NCBI GenBank assembly: GCA_902635515.1
Contig: CACPOD010000001.1
Span: 62,001 to 126,000 of the forward strand
Origin: an uncultured Pelagibacteraceae bacterium
Lineage (GTDB): Bacteria; Pseudomonadota; Alphaproteobacteria; Pelagibacterales; Pelagibacteraceae
Direction: 5' to 3'
DNA: 64,000 nucleotides
Shown: piece after piece, positions 9,885-18,310 of the stretch
Layout: every line of letters begins with the position of its first letter
Numbering within the stretch: the first letter of the stretch is position 1
The notes under the pieces: model-generated
Databases searched by the model: none
What the model was told of the DNA's origin: nothing
Seen by the model: the letters and a program-made list of their open reading frames with translations, nothing else
Made by a program: the position numbers and the translations under genes

Positions 9885-10502
9885 ATGTCAAAAAAAGGCT
9901 CAAAAAAATCTTTTTCATTAACATTAAGAAATTATTTTATTACAGGTGTTGTTGTTTTAATTCCTATAGGATTTACACTATATTTAACTAAAATTTTAAT
10001 AGGTATATCATCTAATTTAATTCCTAAAAATATAAATCCGAATAGTTATTTACCGTTTAATATTCCAGGGGTTGAAATTATAATTTCTATTTTACTTATC
10101 ACTATTGTTGGCGGTCTTTCTCTTTCATTTTTTGGAAGAAGGATTCTAAAATTAATTGATGATTTGTTTAAAAGAATTCCTTTTTTAAGAACTGTTTATT
10201 CAGCAATCGTTCAAATGACAGAAACTTTTTCTAAAAAAGATGATGGTAAAAAGAGTGTTGTATTGATTGAATATCCCAGAAAAGGAGTTTGGGCTGTTGG
10301 ATTTGCTACAAAAGAAAATAAAGGAGAGATGGCAAAAAAAACAGGAAAAAATTTAATTAATGTTTTTGTTCCAACCACACCAAATCCAACAAGTGGTTTC
10401 TTATTAATGTTTCCAGTAGAAGATGTTATTTATTTAAATATGTCTTTTGAAGAAGCTTCTAAATTTATAGTATCAGCAGGTACTTCAACTAAAAAATCTT
10501 AG
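9885..10502 (+). CDS. DUF502 family membrane protein
   Basis: The 205-residue product matches the DUF502 family of inner-membrane proteins: two N-terminal membrane helices (about residues 15-38 and 60-83), a GRRILKLIDDLFKRIPFLRTVYSAIVQM segment-like signature, and a C-terminal soluble domain containing FVPTTPNPTSGFLLMFP. The molecular function of the family is unknown. In many alphaproteobacteria a DUF502 gene lies next to recG and sdhE, as here. Its stop codon overlaps that of the convergent recG gene by 4 bp. Confidence 0.88.
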   Translation: MSKKGSKKSFSLTLRNYFITGVVVLIPIGFTLYLTKILIGISSNLIPKNINPNSYLPFNIPGVEIIISILLITIVGGLSLSFFGRRILKLIDDLFKRIPFLRTVYSAIVQMTETFSKKDDGKKSVVLIEYPRKGVWAVGFATKENKGEMAKKTGKNLINVFVPTTPNPTSGFLLMFPVEDVIYLNMSFEEASKFIVSAGTSTKKS

Positions 10503-12550
10503 GCAATATCATTAATTATATCAGCTCTATCGTACAATTTTATCAAGGGTTTGAATTTACTTATATCTTCATTTGATTTTTCTATTCTTCTTATTTCTTT
10601 TTCAGCTAATAAGAAAAGATCACTATTCTGAATTGGATCTGCTAACTTAAAATTTTTTACACCACTTTGTTTAAATCCCAAAATATCCCCAAACCCACGT
10701 AATTTCATATCTTCTTCAGATATTAAGAAACCATCATTAGTGTCTTTTAAAATTTTTATTCTTTTTTTTGCGTTTTCGCTTAGATTTGATTTAAACATTA
10801 ATATGCATGTAGAGTCTTTATCTCCACGACCAACTCTACCTCTTAATTGATGAAGTTGAGATAAACCAAATTTGTTAGCGTTTTCAATTATAATAGTATT
10901 TGCATTTGGAAAATCTATTCCAACCTCAATAATCGTTGTAGAAACCAAAATCTTAAATTTATTATTTAAAAAATTGTTTAGTATTTCATTTTTTTCATCT
11001 ACATCAGTTTTTCCATGAAGCAAACAAACTTGATTTGGAAACTTGCTTTCTAAATATTCATACTTTTTTACAGCAGATGAATGATCCAACTTTTTAGATT
11101 CTTCAATTAATGGACAAACCCAAAAAATTTGATTTCCTAAGTTAATTTCTTTTCTTATAAATTTTAAAACATCTTCAATTTTAAACTCTAGTTTGCTATA
11201 TGTTTTAATTGGTTTTCTATTTTTAGGTTTTTCTCTAATTATTGAAATATCCATATCACCATAAATTGTCATTGTTAGAGTTCTAGGTATAGGTGTTGCT
11301 GTCATTAATAATACGTCACAATTTGATCCACCTTTGTCCGACAATTTTTTTCTTTGATTCACTCCAAACTTATGTTGTTCATCTATAATTATTAATCCTA
11401 ATTTTTTAAAAATTACTTTTTTTTGAAAAATAGCGTGTGTACCAAAAATAATATTAATTTTATTATTTTCTAATCTTTGAAGTATTTCTTTTTTTACCTT
11501 GTATTCTGATTTTCCAGAAATAAGAGCTATATTTTTATTTTTAGGAAATAATTTTTTTGCTAGATTAAAATGTTGTCTTGCTAGAATTTCCGTAGGAGCC
11601 ATAAAAGCAACCTGGAAACCAGAATTTATAGTATTAATTGCTGCTAAAAGAGACACTATTGTTTTTCCACTACCAACGTCTCCTTGTAAAAGTCTAAACA
11701 TTTTATTTGGTGAACTTAAGTCTTTATTTATTTCATTAAGTGATTTTTGTTGATCATCGGTAAGAGAAAAATCTAATTTATCAATTAAAGAATTTTGTTT
11801 ATTTACATTAATTATTTTATTTTTTTTCTTAATTCTTTTTATTTTTTTTCTTATTTCTGAATTAACTAGAAATGTTGAAAATATTTCATCAAAAGCAAGT
11901 CTTTGATAAAAATTTGATTTGTAATTTCCAATATTTTCAGGTTTGTGCAGTTCTTTAATTGAGCTATTCCAACTTATATTTTTAAATTTAGATAAAATAC
12001 TTTTAGAGTGCCATTCACTAAAAACTGGTAAATTATTGAGTATTTGATTTAAGATTTTATTGTATATTTTTTCAGAAATACCTTCAGTTAATGAGTATTT
12101 ATTATGAGTTTGCTCGATTAAAGAAGAATCCTCAGAAATATATTTTGGATTTGCAATTTGGTATTTATTTCTAAAATGACCTATTTTACCACTAACAGTA
12201 ATTTCTTTTCCTAATGGAAGTATTTTCTTTATGTATCCCTCATAACTATTAAAAAAAATACAATCTATTTCACCAGTTTCATCACTACATAAAACTCTGT
12301 TTGGTAATTTCCTTATTCTTGGGAAGTTATACTTTTGTGGAATTATAGTTACTGTTTGTATTTCACCAATTTTTAAGTCTTTTATTTTTGATGACAAGCT
12401 TCTATCTGTATAGGATTTTGGAAGTTTCCATAGTAAATCAAATAAATTATTAATATTTTTCTTCTTTAATAAATTTTTTGTTTTAGTTCCTACACCTTTT
12501 AAAGAAGTTAAATCTGACAATAAATATTCATAATTTGTTTTATTATTCAT
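10499..12550 (-). CDS. recG: ATP-dependent DNA helicase RecG
   Basis: RecG remodels stalled replication forks and branched recombination intermediates. The 683-residue protein has the N-terminal OB-fold wedge domain, then the superfamily 2 helicase motors: Walker A GDVGSGKTI, the DEQH box in IIDEQHKFG, motif III MTATPIPRTL, and motif VI QLRGRVGRG. The C-terminal TRG-like segment with LRGFGDILGFKQSG is also present. The start is only 25 bp from the divergent sdhE start, so the two promoters must overlap each other or the opposite gene. Confidence 0.97.
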   Translation of the reverse strand: MNNKTNYEYLLSDLTSLKGVGTKTKNLLKKKNINNLFDLLWKLPKSYTDRSLSSKIKDLKIGEIQTVTIIPQKYNFPRIRKLPNRVLCSDETGEIDCIFFNSYEGYIKKILPLGKEITVSGKIGHFRNKYQIANPKYISEDSSLIEQTHNKYSLTEGISEKIYNKILNQILNNLPVFSEWHSKSILSKFKNISWNSSIKELHKPENIGNYKSNFYQRLAFDEIFSTFLVNSEIRKKIKRIKKKNKIINVNKQNSLIDKLDFSLTDDQQKSLNEINKDLSSPNKMFRLLQGDVGSGKTIVSLLAAINTINSGFQVAFMAPTEILARQHFNLAKKLFPKNKNIALISGKSEYKVKKEILQRLENNKINIIFGTHAIFQKKVIFKKLGLIIIDEQHKFGVNQRKKLSDKGGSNCDVLLMTATPIPRTLTMTIYGDMDISIIREKPKNRKPIKTYSKLEFKIEDVLKFIRKEINLGNQIFWVCPLIEESKKLDHSSAVKKYEYLESKFPNQVCLLHGKTDVDEKNEILNNFLNNKFKILVSTTIIEVGIDFPNANTIIIENANKFGLSQLHQLRGRVGRGDKDSTCILMFKSNLSENAKKRIKILKDTNDGFLISEEDMKLRGFGDILGFKQSGVKNFKLADPIQNSDLFLLAEKEIRRIEKSNEDISKFKPLIKLYDRADIINDIA

Positions 12551-12575
12551 TAATTACTAATATATTCTAATTATT

Positions 12576-12839
12576 ATGATCAACATAGATGAATTAAAAA
12601 AAAAAATTATTTACCGATCTAATTATAGAGGCACAAAAGAAATGGATAATCTTTTGGGTGCATTTACAAAAAAATATATAAATATTTTAAATGAAAATGA
12701 TCTTCTTGATTTAGAAAAACTACTAAATATTGATGACACCAATTTGTATAATTTTTATAATGGTTTTAAAACTGATTTTGAATTTGAAAATAACAATATC
12801 AATTTATTATATAAAAATTTTAACTATAGACAAAATTGA
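12576..12839 (+). CDS. sdhE: Succinate dehydrogenase flavinylation factor SdhE
   Basis: SdhE (SDHAF2 family) promotes covalent FAD attachment to the succinate dehydrogenase flavoprotein subunit. The 87-residue protein carries the diagnostic motif YRGTKEMDNLLGAF (RGxxExD core) at about residues 18-31 and the conserved downstream helix with LLDLEKLLNIDDTNLYNFY. The divergent recG/sdhE pair is a typical alphaproteobacterial arrangement and supports the call. The stop codon at 12837-12839 touches the 3' end of the convergent tRNA-Ser gene with no spacer. Confidence 0.93.
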   Translation: MINIDELKKKIIYRSNYRGTKEMDNLLGAFTKKYINILNENDLLDLEKLLNIDDTNLYNFYNGFKTDFEFENNNINLLYKNFNYRQN

Positions 12840-12929
12840 TGGCGGAGAGACTGGGATTCGAACCCAGGAAAGAGTTGCCCCTTTGCCGGTTTTCAAGACC
12901 GGTGCTTTCAACCGCTCAGCCATCTCTCC
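12840..12929 (-). tRNA. tRNA-Ser (anticodon TGA)
   Basis: The reverse complement folds into a class II tRNA: acceptor GGAGAGA/TCTCTCC, D arm GCTGAGC..., anticodon stem CCGGT/ACCGG around loop CTTGAAA with TGA (12893-12895 on the plus strand as tca), a long variable arm, and T arm with GGTTCGAATCC. CCA is encoded at 12842-12840 and directly abuts the sdhE stop codon. Confidence 0.97.
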
Positions 12930-13015
12930 GTGAGCAAGGTTTTATAATTATAATTATTTAATTCAACCATAAAATAGTCTAATAAACTTATTAATTACAA
13001 GCATCATGGTTTCCT

Positions 13016-13894
13016 ATGAATAAAGAATTTAACAAAGGCTTATTACTTGCTGGGTTTGGATCTTTTTGGTGGGGGTTTTTTGGTGTAATTTATTTTAAAT
13101 ATATTGCTTATATTGGCCATATTGAATTAGTAGTTCATAGATGTTTATGGACGGCATTTACTTTAATTCTGACTACTTTTTTTTTCTCTAAATGGAACGT
13201 TTTTTTTAAAATTGTAAAAAATAAATCAAATTTATTTTATTTATTTATCTCAGGTTTTTTGATTTTTATAAATTGGGGTGTATGGATATATGCTATAGCA
13301 ACAAATAGAATTATAGACGCAAGTTTTGGATATTTTATAATGCCCATTTTAAGCGTAATGCTCGGTTATCTTTTTTTTAAAGAGAAACTAAATAAAAAAA
13401 GAGTCTTTTCAATCTTGTTAGTTATTCTATCTATCCTTTTTTTAATAATTGTAAGTATAAAATCATTGCCGTGGGTTGGTTTAATTGTTGCTTTAAGTTG
13501 GGGGTTTTACAATTTAGTTAGAAAAAAAATTAATGTTGATACTGATGTAGGCCTTCTTATAGAGAGTTTATTTATATTACCATTTGCGCTGTTGGCTTTT
13601 TATTTGATAGCAAGCAAAGGTTATAATGATTTTCAATTATCTGATCCTTCCATGATGCTATTTATTTATCTTGCTGGACCTATGACCGTTATACCTTTAT
13701 TTTTATATGTAAGGGGAGTTGAACTCTGTGGTTTAGGACCTACAGGCATGATATTTTATATAACTCCTACTTTTCAGTTTTTATTGGGTTATTTTTATTA
13801 CAACGAGCCTTTTTCAATAACAAAATTAGTTAGTTTTATTTTTATTTGGATTGCTGTAATTATATATTTGAAGGATTTGCATGAAACTAATTAA
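13016..13894 (+). CDS. rarD: RarD-type EamA/DMT family transporter
   Basis: This is a 292-residue integral membrane protein with about ten hydrophobic helices. The N-terminal pattern GFWWGFFGVIYFKYIA with VVHRCLWTAF and later NWGVWIYAIATNRIIDASFGYFI-like residues is characteristic of the RarD subgroup of the drug/metabolite transporter superfamily. The substrate is unknown for the subgroup. It overlaps the start of the following lytic transglycosylase gene by 14 bp, so the two are likely translated from one mRNA. It opens the envelope and replication run that ends at 21374. Confidence 0.87.
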   Translation: MNKEFNKGLLLAGFGSFWWGFFGVIYFKYIAYIGHIELVVHRCLWTAFTLILTTFFFSKWNVFFKIVKNKSNLFYLFISGFLIFINWGVWIYAIATNRIIDASFGYFIMPILSVMLGYLFFKEKLNKKRVFSILLVILSILFLIIVSIKSLPWVGLIVALSWGFYNLVRKKINVDTDVGLLIESLFILPFALLAFYLIASKGYNDFQLSDPSMMLFIYLAGPMTVIPLFLYVRGVELCGLGPTGMIFYITPTFQFLLGYFYYNEPFSITKLVSFIFIWIAVIIYLKDLHETN

Positions 13895-14882
13895 ATTTTT
13901 TTTATTTTTTATTTTTATTTCTATTAATTTCTCATTTGCTGATATCAATAAAGAATTTGAAAATTGGAAATTAAATTTCAAAGAAATAGCTTTAGAAAAC
14001 AATATTTCAGAAAAAACGTTTGATACAGTTATGTCTGATACTAAATTTTTATCAGATGTGATCAAATATGATAGGTATCAACCTGAATTTTATGAAGATA
14101 CTAAAACTTATATTTCAAAAAGAACATCTTCAAAAAAAGTCTCTTTAGGAAAAAAATTCTATGAAAAAAATTCAAAATTAATAAATACTGTTGAAAACGA
14201 ATTTAATATAGAGAGAGAGTTACTATTAGCCCTGATGGGTATAGAAACTAATTTTGGAACGTATGTTGGTAAAATGGATATTTTATCCTCTTTGGCAACT
14301 TTAAGTTTTGATAAAAGAAGATCAGAATTTTTTACAAATGAATTATTAACACTTTTGCGATTAATAGAAAATGATCAAATAGATTATAAAACGTTATATG
14401 GGTCTTGGGCTGGTGCTTTTGGTTTTTTTCAATTTATGCCATCAACAATAAAAAATTATGCTATTGACCATGATGGCAACGGATATATAGATTTAAAAAG
14501 CAATAATGATGCTTATGCTTCTGCGTCTAATTATTTAAATCAAATAGGTTGGAAAAGTGAAAATCCTTGTTTTTATAGAATAGATTTATCAGACAATATA
14601 CCAAGTAAATATTTAAACATTTCCGCAAAAAAACTTCATGATAAAAAAAAGTTAAAATATTTTAGAAAATTTATTAAAAATAATAATCAAATAGATAATA
14701 AGTACAACTCTTTAAATGTAGCCATTATAACTCCAGATAAAGATATCATACCTGATGCCGAAACTTTAAATCCAGCTTATATTGTATTTGATAACTATGA
14801 GATAATATTAAAATGGAATAGGTCGTTGCGATTTGCTTTAGCCGTTTGTACATTAAAAGATAAATTTAAAAATGAACTTTAA
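13881..14882 (+). CDS. MltB-type lytic murein transglycosylase
   Basis: The 333-residue protein cleaves peptidoglycan glycan strands to anhydromuropeptides. It has an N-terminal signal peptide (about residues 1-20, ending FSFA), the glycoside hydrolase family 103 core with catalytic glutamate in LLALMGIETNFGTYVG, and GSWAGAFGFFQFMPST. A calcium-binding EF-hand-like loop DHDGNGYIDL follows, as in MltB. There is no lipobox, so it should be a soluble periplasmic form. It overlaps rarD by 14 bp and the downstream RlpA-like gene by 11 bp. Confidence 0.92.
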   Translation: MKLIKFFLFFIFISINFSFADINKEFENWKLNFKEIALENNISEKTFDTVMSDTKFLSDVIKYDRYQPEFYEDTKTYISKRTSSKKVSLGKKFYEKNSKLINTVENEFNIERELLLALMGIETNFGTYVGKMDILSSLATLSFDKRRSEFFTNELLTLLRLIENDQIDYKTLYGSWAGAFGFFQFMPSTIKNYAIDHDGNGYIDLKSNNDAYASASNYLNQIGWKSENPCFYRIDLSDNIPSKYLNISAKKLHDKKKLKYFRKFIKNNNQIDNKYNSLNVAIITPDKDIIPDAETLNPAYIVFDNYEIILKWNRSLRFALAVCTLKDKFKNEL

Positions 14883-15633
14883 AAAATACATAATATTTAT
14901 TTCCATACTTTTTTTATCTGCATGCAATCAATTTGATCAAAATAATAAAAACTTAGTTTATATTAGTGATCAAAAATATAGTAATACTGGATTTGCTTTA
15001 ATTTATGACGATGAATTAAAAAAGGAAAAAAAAATATCTAAAAAAATTGATAATAGATCTCTCTTAATTTTCCATAATAAAATTAAAAAAAATTCATTTG
15101 TTAAAATCACCAATCCTATTAATGATAAATCCATTATAGCAGAAGTAATCTCTAATAACGTTAAATTCTCATCTTTTTATAACTCTGTAATAACACAACG
15201 AATTGCTGAAGAGTTATCACTTGACCCTAAAGAACCTTATATCGATCTTGTTTTAATCTCAAAAAGTTCAACATTTGTAGCTAAAAAGGCAAAGACTTTT
15301 GATGAAGAGAAAAGTGTAGCTGAAAAAGCTCCTGTTGAAGGCATTACCATAGATAATCTGGGCAAAGAAAAGACTAAAAAAGTCAAAATAAAAAAACATA
15401 AATTTTTATATTCAATAAAAATTGCAGATTTTTATTACCGAGACTCAGCAGAAAATATGGTTAATAGAATAAAAGATGAGACAAATATAAAAAGATCTGT
15501 AATTAAGAAATTATCTAAAACTAAATATAGGGTATTATTGGGTCCATTTAATGATATAAAAAAACTTGAAAAATCATTTAACGAAATAAAAGTATTAAAT
15601 TTTGAAAATATAGAGATATTAAAAGATGTTTAG
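14872..15633 (+). CDS. Divergent RlpA-like lipoprotein with SPOR domain
   Basis: The 253-residue product is a lipoprotein (lipobox LSAC, Cys18). Its middle resembles the double-psi beta-barrel of the septal lytic transglycosylase RlpA in a weak form: Asp60 and His68 keep the eight-residue spacing of the catalytic pair in known RlpA, followed by SFVKITNPINDKSIIAEV. The last 75 residues form a SPOR-like domain (FLYSIKIADFYYRDSAENMV... RVLLGPFNDI) that would bind denuded septal glycan. Order mltB-rlpA-dac supports a role in peptidoglycan turnover at division. The RlpA assignment is inference because overall conservation is low. Confidence 0.72.
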   Translation: MNFKKYIIFISILFLSACNQFDQNNKNLVYISDQKYSNTGFALIYDDELKKEKKISKKIDNRSLLIFHNKIKKNSFVKITNPINDKSIIAEVISNNVKFSSFYNSVITQRIAEELSLDPKEPYIDLVLISKSSTFVAKKAKTFDEEKSVAEKAPVEGITIDNLGKEKTKKVKIKKHKFLYSIKIADFYYRDSAENMVNRIKDETNIKRSVIKKLSKTKYRVLLGPFNDIKKLEKSFNEIKVLNFENIEILKDV

Positions 15634-16777
15634 AATATTTTTAATTGTAATTTTTTTTAGTTTTTCATTAGTAAGTTTTTCAAAAGCTAATTTTGATGTA
15701 AAGGCAAGGACTGCAATATTACAAGATTATCATTCTGGAGAAATTCTCTATGAAAAAGAGCCAGATATATCAATTTATCCAGCTTCTATGACAAAAATAA
15801 TGACAGCAATTATTGCTTTTGATTTAATAAAATCAGGCGATCTTAGTTTAGACGAAAAATTTATAATATCTGAAAGAGCTTGGAGATTATCTACATCTGG
15901 GTATTCATCGATGTTTATAATGGTAGGTGATCAGGTCTCTGTAGAAAATTTATTAAGAGGTATTATCGTTGCTTCTGGTAATGATGCATGTATTGCATTA
16001 GCTGAAGGTATAGCAGGTACTGAAGAAGAATTTGCAATTTTAATGACTGCTAAAGCAAAAGAATTAGGGATGGACAATACAAATTTTTCTAATTCATCAG
16101 GAATAAATGACCCCGACAATTATTCAACTGTTAGAGATATTTTAAAAATGTCTAGATATTTAATTAAAGAACATCCTGAATTTTACAAAATGTTTGCTGA
16201 AAAAGAATTTACGTGGGATAGAACAGGGGGCGACCCAATAACACAAGGAAATAGAAATCCATTGCTTTATAAAAATCTTGGAGCAGATGGAATAAAAACA
16301 GGTTATTTAGCTGTTGAAAAATATTCTTTAGCATCATCAATAGATAGAAATGGCAGAAGATTAATTGCTGTAGGAAGCGGTTTTAATTCTAAAAATGCCA
16401 GATCTAAAGAGAGCACAAAATTACTTACATTTGGTCTTACCAACTATGATCTTGTAGAAATAGCTAAAGCTAATAAACCATTACACAAAATTGATGTTTG
16501 GTTAGGAAAAGAGAATAGTGTGGAAGCATATACAAAGGAAGATATTTATAAAACAATCAAAAAAGCGAAAAAAAAACTTTTAAAAGTTGTTGTTAAGTAT
16601 GATGGACCAGTCGAAGCACCAATTAAAAAAGATCAAAAAATAGCCACTCTAAGAGTTGTTTATGATCAAGAGCTCATAGGTGAATATGATTTACTTTCAT
16701 CGAAAGAAATTAAAAAAGTTAATTTTTTTACAAGATTAATAAAATCAATAAATTATTTAATTTGGGGTGATGTCTAA
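15626..16777 (+). CDS. dacC: D-alanyl-D-alanine carboxypeptidase (PBP5/6 family)
   Basis: This low-molecular-weight penicillin-binding protein trims the terminal D-alanine from peptidoglycan stem peptides in the periplasm. The 383-residue protein has a signal peptide ending near SKA (residue 21), the active-site tetrad SMTK (Ser54, Lys57), the SGN motif in VASGNDACIALAEG, and KTG in DGIKTGYLA. A C-terminal beta-rich domain and an amphipathic tail follow, as in PBP5. It overlaps the RlpA-like gene by 8 bp and tmk by 8 bp. Confidence 0.94.
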   Translation: MFRIFLIVIFFSFSLVSFSKANFDVKARTAILQDYHSGEILYEKEPDISIYPASMTKIMTAIIAFDLIKSGDLSLDEKFIISERAWRLSTSGYSSMFIMVGDQVSVENLLRGIIVASGNDACIALAEGIAGTEEEFAILMTAKAKELGMDNTNFSNSSGINDPDNYSTVRDILKMSRYLIKEHPEFYKMFAEKEFTWDRTGGDPITQGNRNPLLYKNLGADGIKTGYLAVEKYSLASSIDRNGRRLIAVGSGFNSKNARSKESTKLLTFGLTNYDLVEIAKANKPLHKIDVWLGKENSVEAYTKEDIYKTIKKAKKKLLKVVVKYDGPVEAPIKKDQKIATLRVVYDQELIGEYDLLSSKEIKKVNFFTRLIKSINYLIWGDV

Positions 16778-17384
16778 AAAACCCATCATTGTTTTTGAGG
16801 GTATAGAGGGTAGTGGCAAAAGTCATCATATAAATAAAGTATCTAAATATTTAGATAAAAAGAAAATTAACTATATAAAGATAAGAGAACCAGGCGGAAG
16901 TCTTAATTCTGAAAAAATAAGGAGATTAATTTTAAATAAAAAATCTAATTTTAACAAATATACTGATTTACTTTTATATTTAGCAGCGCGTAGTGAAAAT
17001 ATAAATCTTATAAAAAAATCATACAAAAAAAAAATTATTTTGATTGATAGATTTACAGACTCAACTGTAGCATATCAGCATTATGGTATGGGAGTTGATT
17101 TAAACATTATAAATATCATAAATAAATTTCTATTAAAAAACATTAAAGTCAATTTTACTTTCCTCAATGTTGTAAATAAAAAAAATCTATTTCAAAGATT
17201 AAAAAATAGAAAATCTCTAAATCGATATGATCAGTTTGATATGAATTTTTATAATAAAGTTCAAAAAGGTTTTCTGAAATTAGCTAAATCGAATAAAAAA
17301 TCATACAAAATAATTGATTCTAATTTAGAAATAAAAATAAATGAAGATTTAATAATAAATCAAATTAAAAAATTAATTAAATGA
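16770..17384 (+). CDS. tmk: Thymidylate kinase
   Basis: Tmk phosphorylates dTMP to dTDP. The product of about 204 residues has the P-loop FEGIEGSGKSHH at the N-terminus, the DR(F/Y) motif in LIDRFTDSTVAYQHYG, and the dTMP-binding REPGG. ATG at 16770 is preferred to the in-frame GTG at 16767; both overlap the end of the carboxypeptidase gene. It shares a 4-bp overlap with holB, the common alphaproteobacterial dac-tmk-holB-metG order. Confidence 0.95.
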   Translation: MSKKPIIVFEGIEGSGKSHHINKVSKYLDKKKINYIKIREPGGSLNSEKIRRLILNKKSNFNKYTDLLLYLAARSENINLIKKSYKKKIILIDRFTDSTVAYQHYGMGVDLNIINIINKFLLKNIKVNFTFLNVVNKKNLFQRLKNRKSLNRYDQFDMNFYNKVQKGFLKLAKSNKKSYKIIDSNLEIKINEDLIINQIKKLIK

Positions 17385-18310
17385 ATTTAAATCCCCTAAC
17401 CCAAATAAATTTATTTGAACACAAAGAAGTTTTTAATCAATTATATAAATTATCTAAAAACGATACTTTGCCTAATAAAATTCTTTTATCTGGTGAAAAA
17501 GGTATTGGAAAATCAACATTAGCATATCATTTAATTAATCTTGTATTATCGGAAAATGAAGAACATCCATATGATTTTGAAAATAATAAAATTAATCCAG
17601 ATAATAAGTCATACAAACTTATGCTAAATAAATCTAATCCAAATTTTTACTTGATTAATGTCTTAGAGGAAAAAAAAAATATTGATATAAATCAAATTAG
17701 GGAATTGATAATAGATCTTAATAAATCCTCATTTAATAATAAAAAGAGATTTGTTTTAATTGATAATATTGAATTATTAAACCTACATTCTATTAATGCT
17801 TTATTAAAAATTTTAGAAGAACCTAATGAAAATATAAATTTTATTTTAATAAATAATAATAAAAGATTGCTACCAACTCTTAAATCTAGATGTTTAAATT
17901 ACAAAGTTTTTTTAACAAAAGATCAGTCTATTAGAATTGTTAATCAATTATTAAACAATGACGTAAATCTTGTTATCAATAATGAGTTATTTGATTATTA
18001 TTCCACTCCTGGAAAATTATTAAAATTAATTAGGTTATCTAAAGAATATAACTTAGATTTTGTTAATTTTAATTTAAACACAACTCTAATAGCTATAATT
18101 AAAGATAAAATTTATAAAAAAGATAAATCAATTATTGAAATCATTTATTCTTTTATTGAACTTTATTTTAGAAAGAATATATCTAGTGAAAATATTAGTT
18201 TACTAAAGTCATACCATTATTTTTTAGAAAAAATTAATAATACTAAAATTTATAATTTAGATGAAGAAGCGTTATTTATTGAATTTGAGGATAAAATACT
18301 AAATGGATAA
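17381..18310 (+). CDS. holB: DNA polymerase III delta' subunit
   Basis: Delta' is part of the clamp loader of the replicative polymerase. The 309-residue product has an AAA+ P-loop (SGEKGIGKSTLAYHLI), the walker B-like FVLIDNIELLN, sensor region LLKILEEPNENINFILINN, and the SRC motif near residue 168. The zinc-binding cysteines of E. coli delta' are absent. It overlaps both tmk (4 bp) and metG (8 bp). The sequence is very rich in Asn, Ile and Lys, in line with the low GC of the region. Confidence 0.9.
   Translation: MNLNPLTQINLFEHKEVFNQLYKLSKNDTLPNKILLSGEKGIGKSTLAYHLINLVLSENEEHPYDFENNKINPDNKSYKLMLNKSNPNFYLINVLEEKKNIDINQIRELIIDLNKSSFNNKKRFVLIDNIELLNLHSINALLKILEEPNENINFILINNNKRLLPTLKSRCLNYKVFLTKDQSIRIVNQLLNNDVNLVINNELFDYYSTPGKLLKLIRLSKEYNLDFVNFNLNTTLIAIIKDKIYKKDKSIIEIIYSFIELYFRKNISSENISLLKSYHYFLEKINNTKIYNLDEEALFIEFEDKILNG

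Noticed and set aside
12730..12933. Plus-strand open frame running through sdhE and tRNA-Ser
   Set aside because: It is antisense to the tRNA and in another frame of sdhE; the SdhE motif and tRNA fold explain the sequence.
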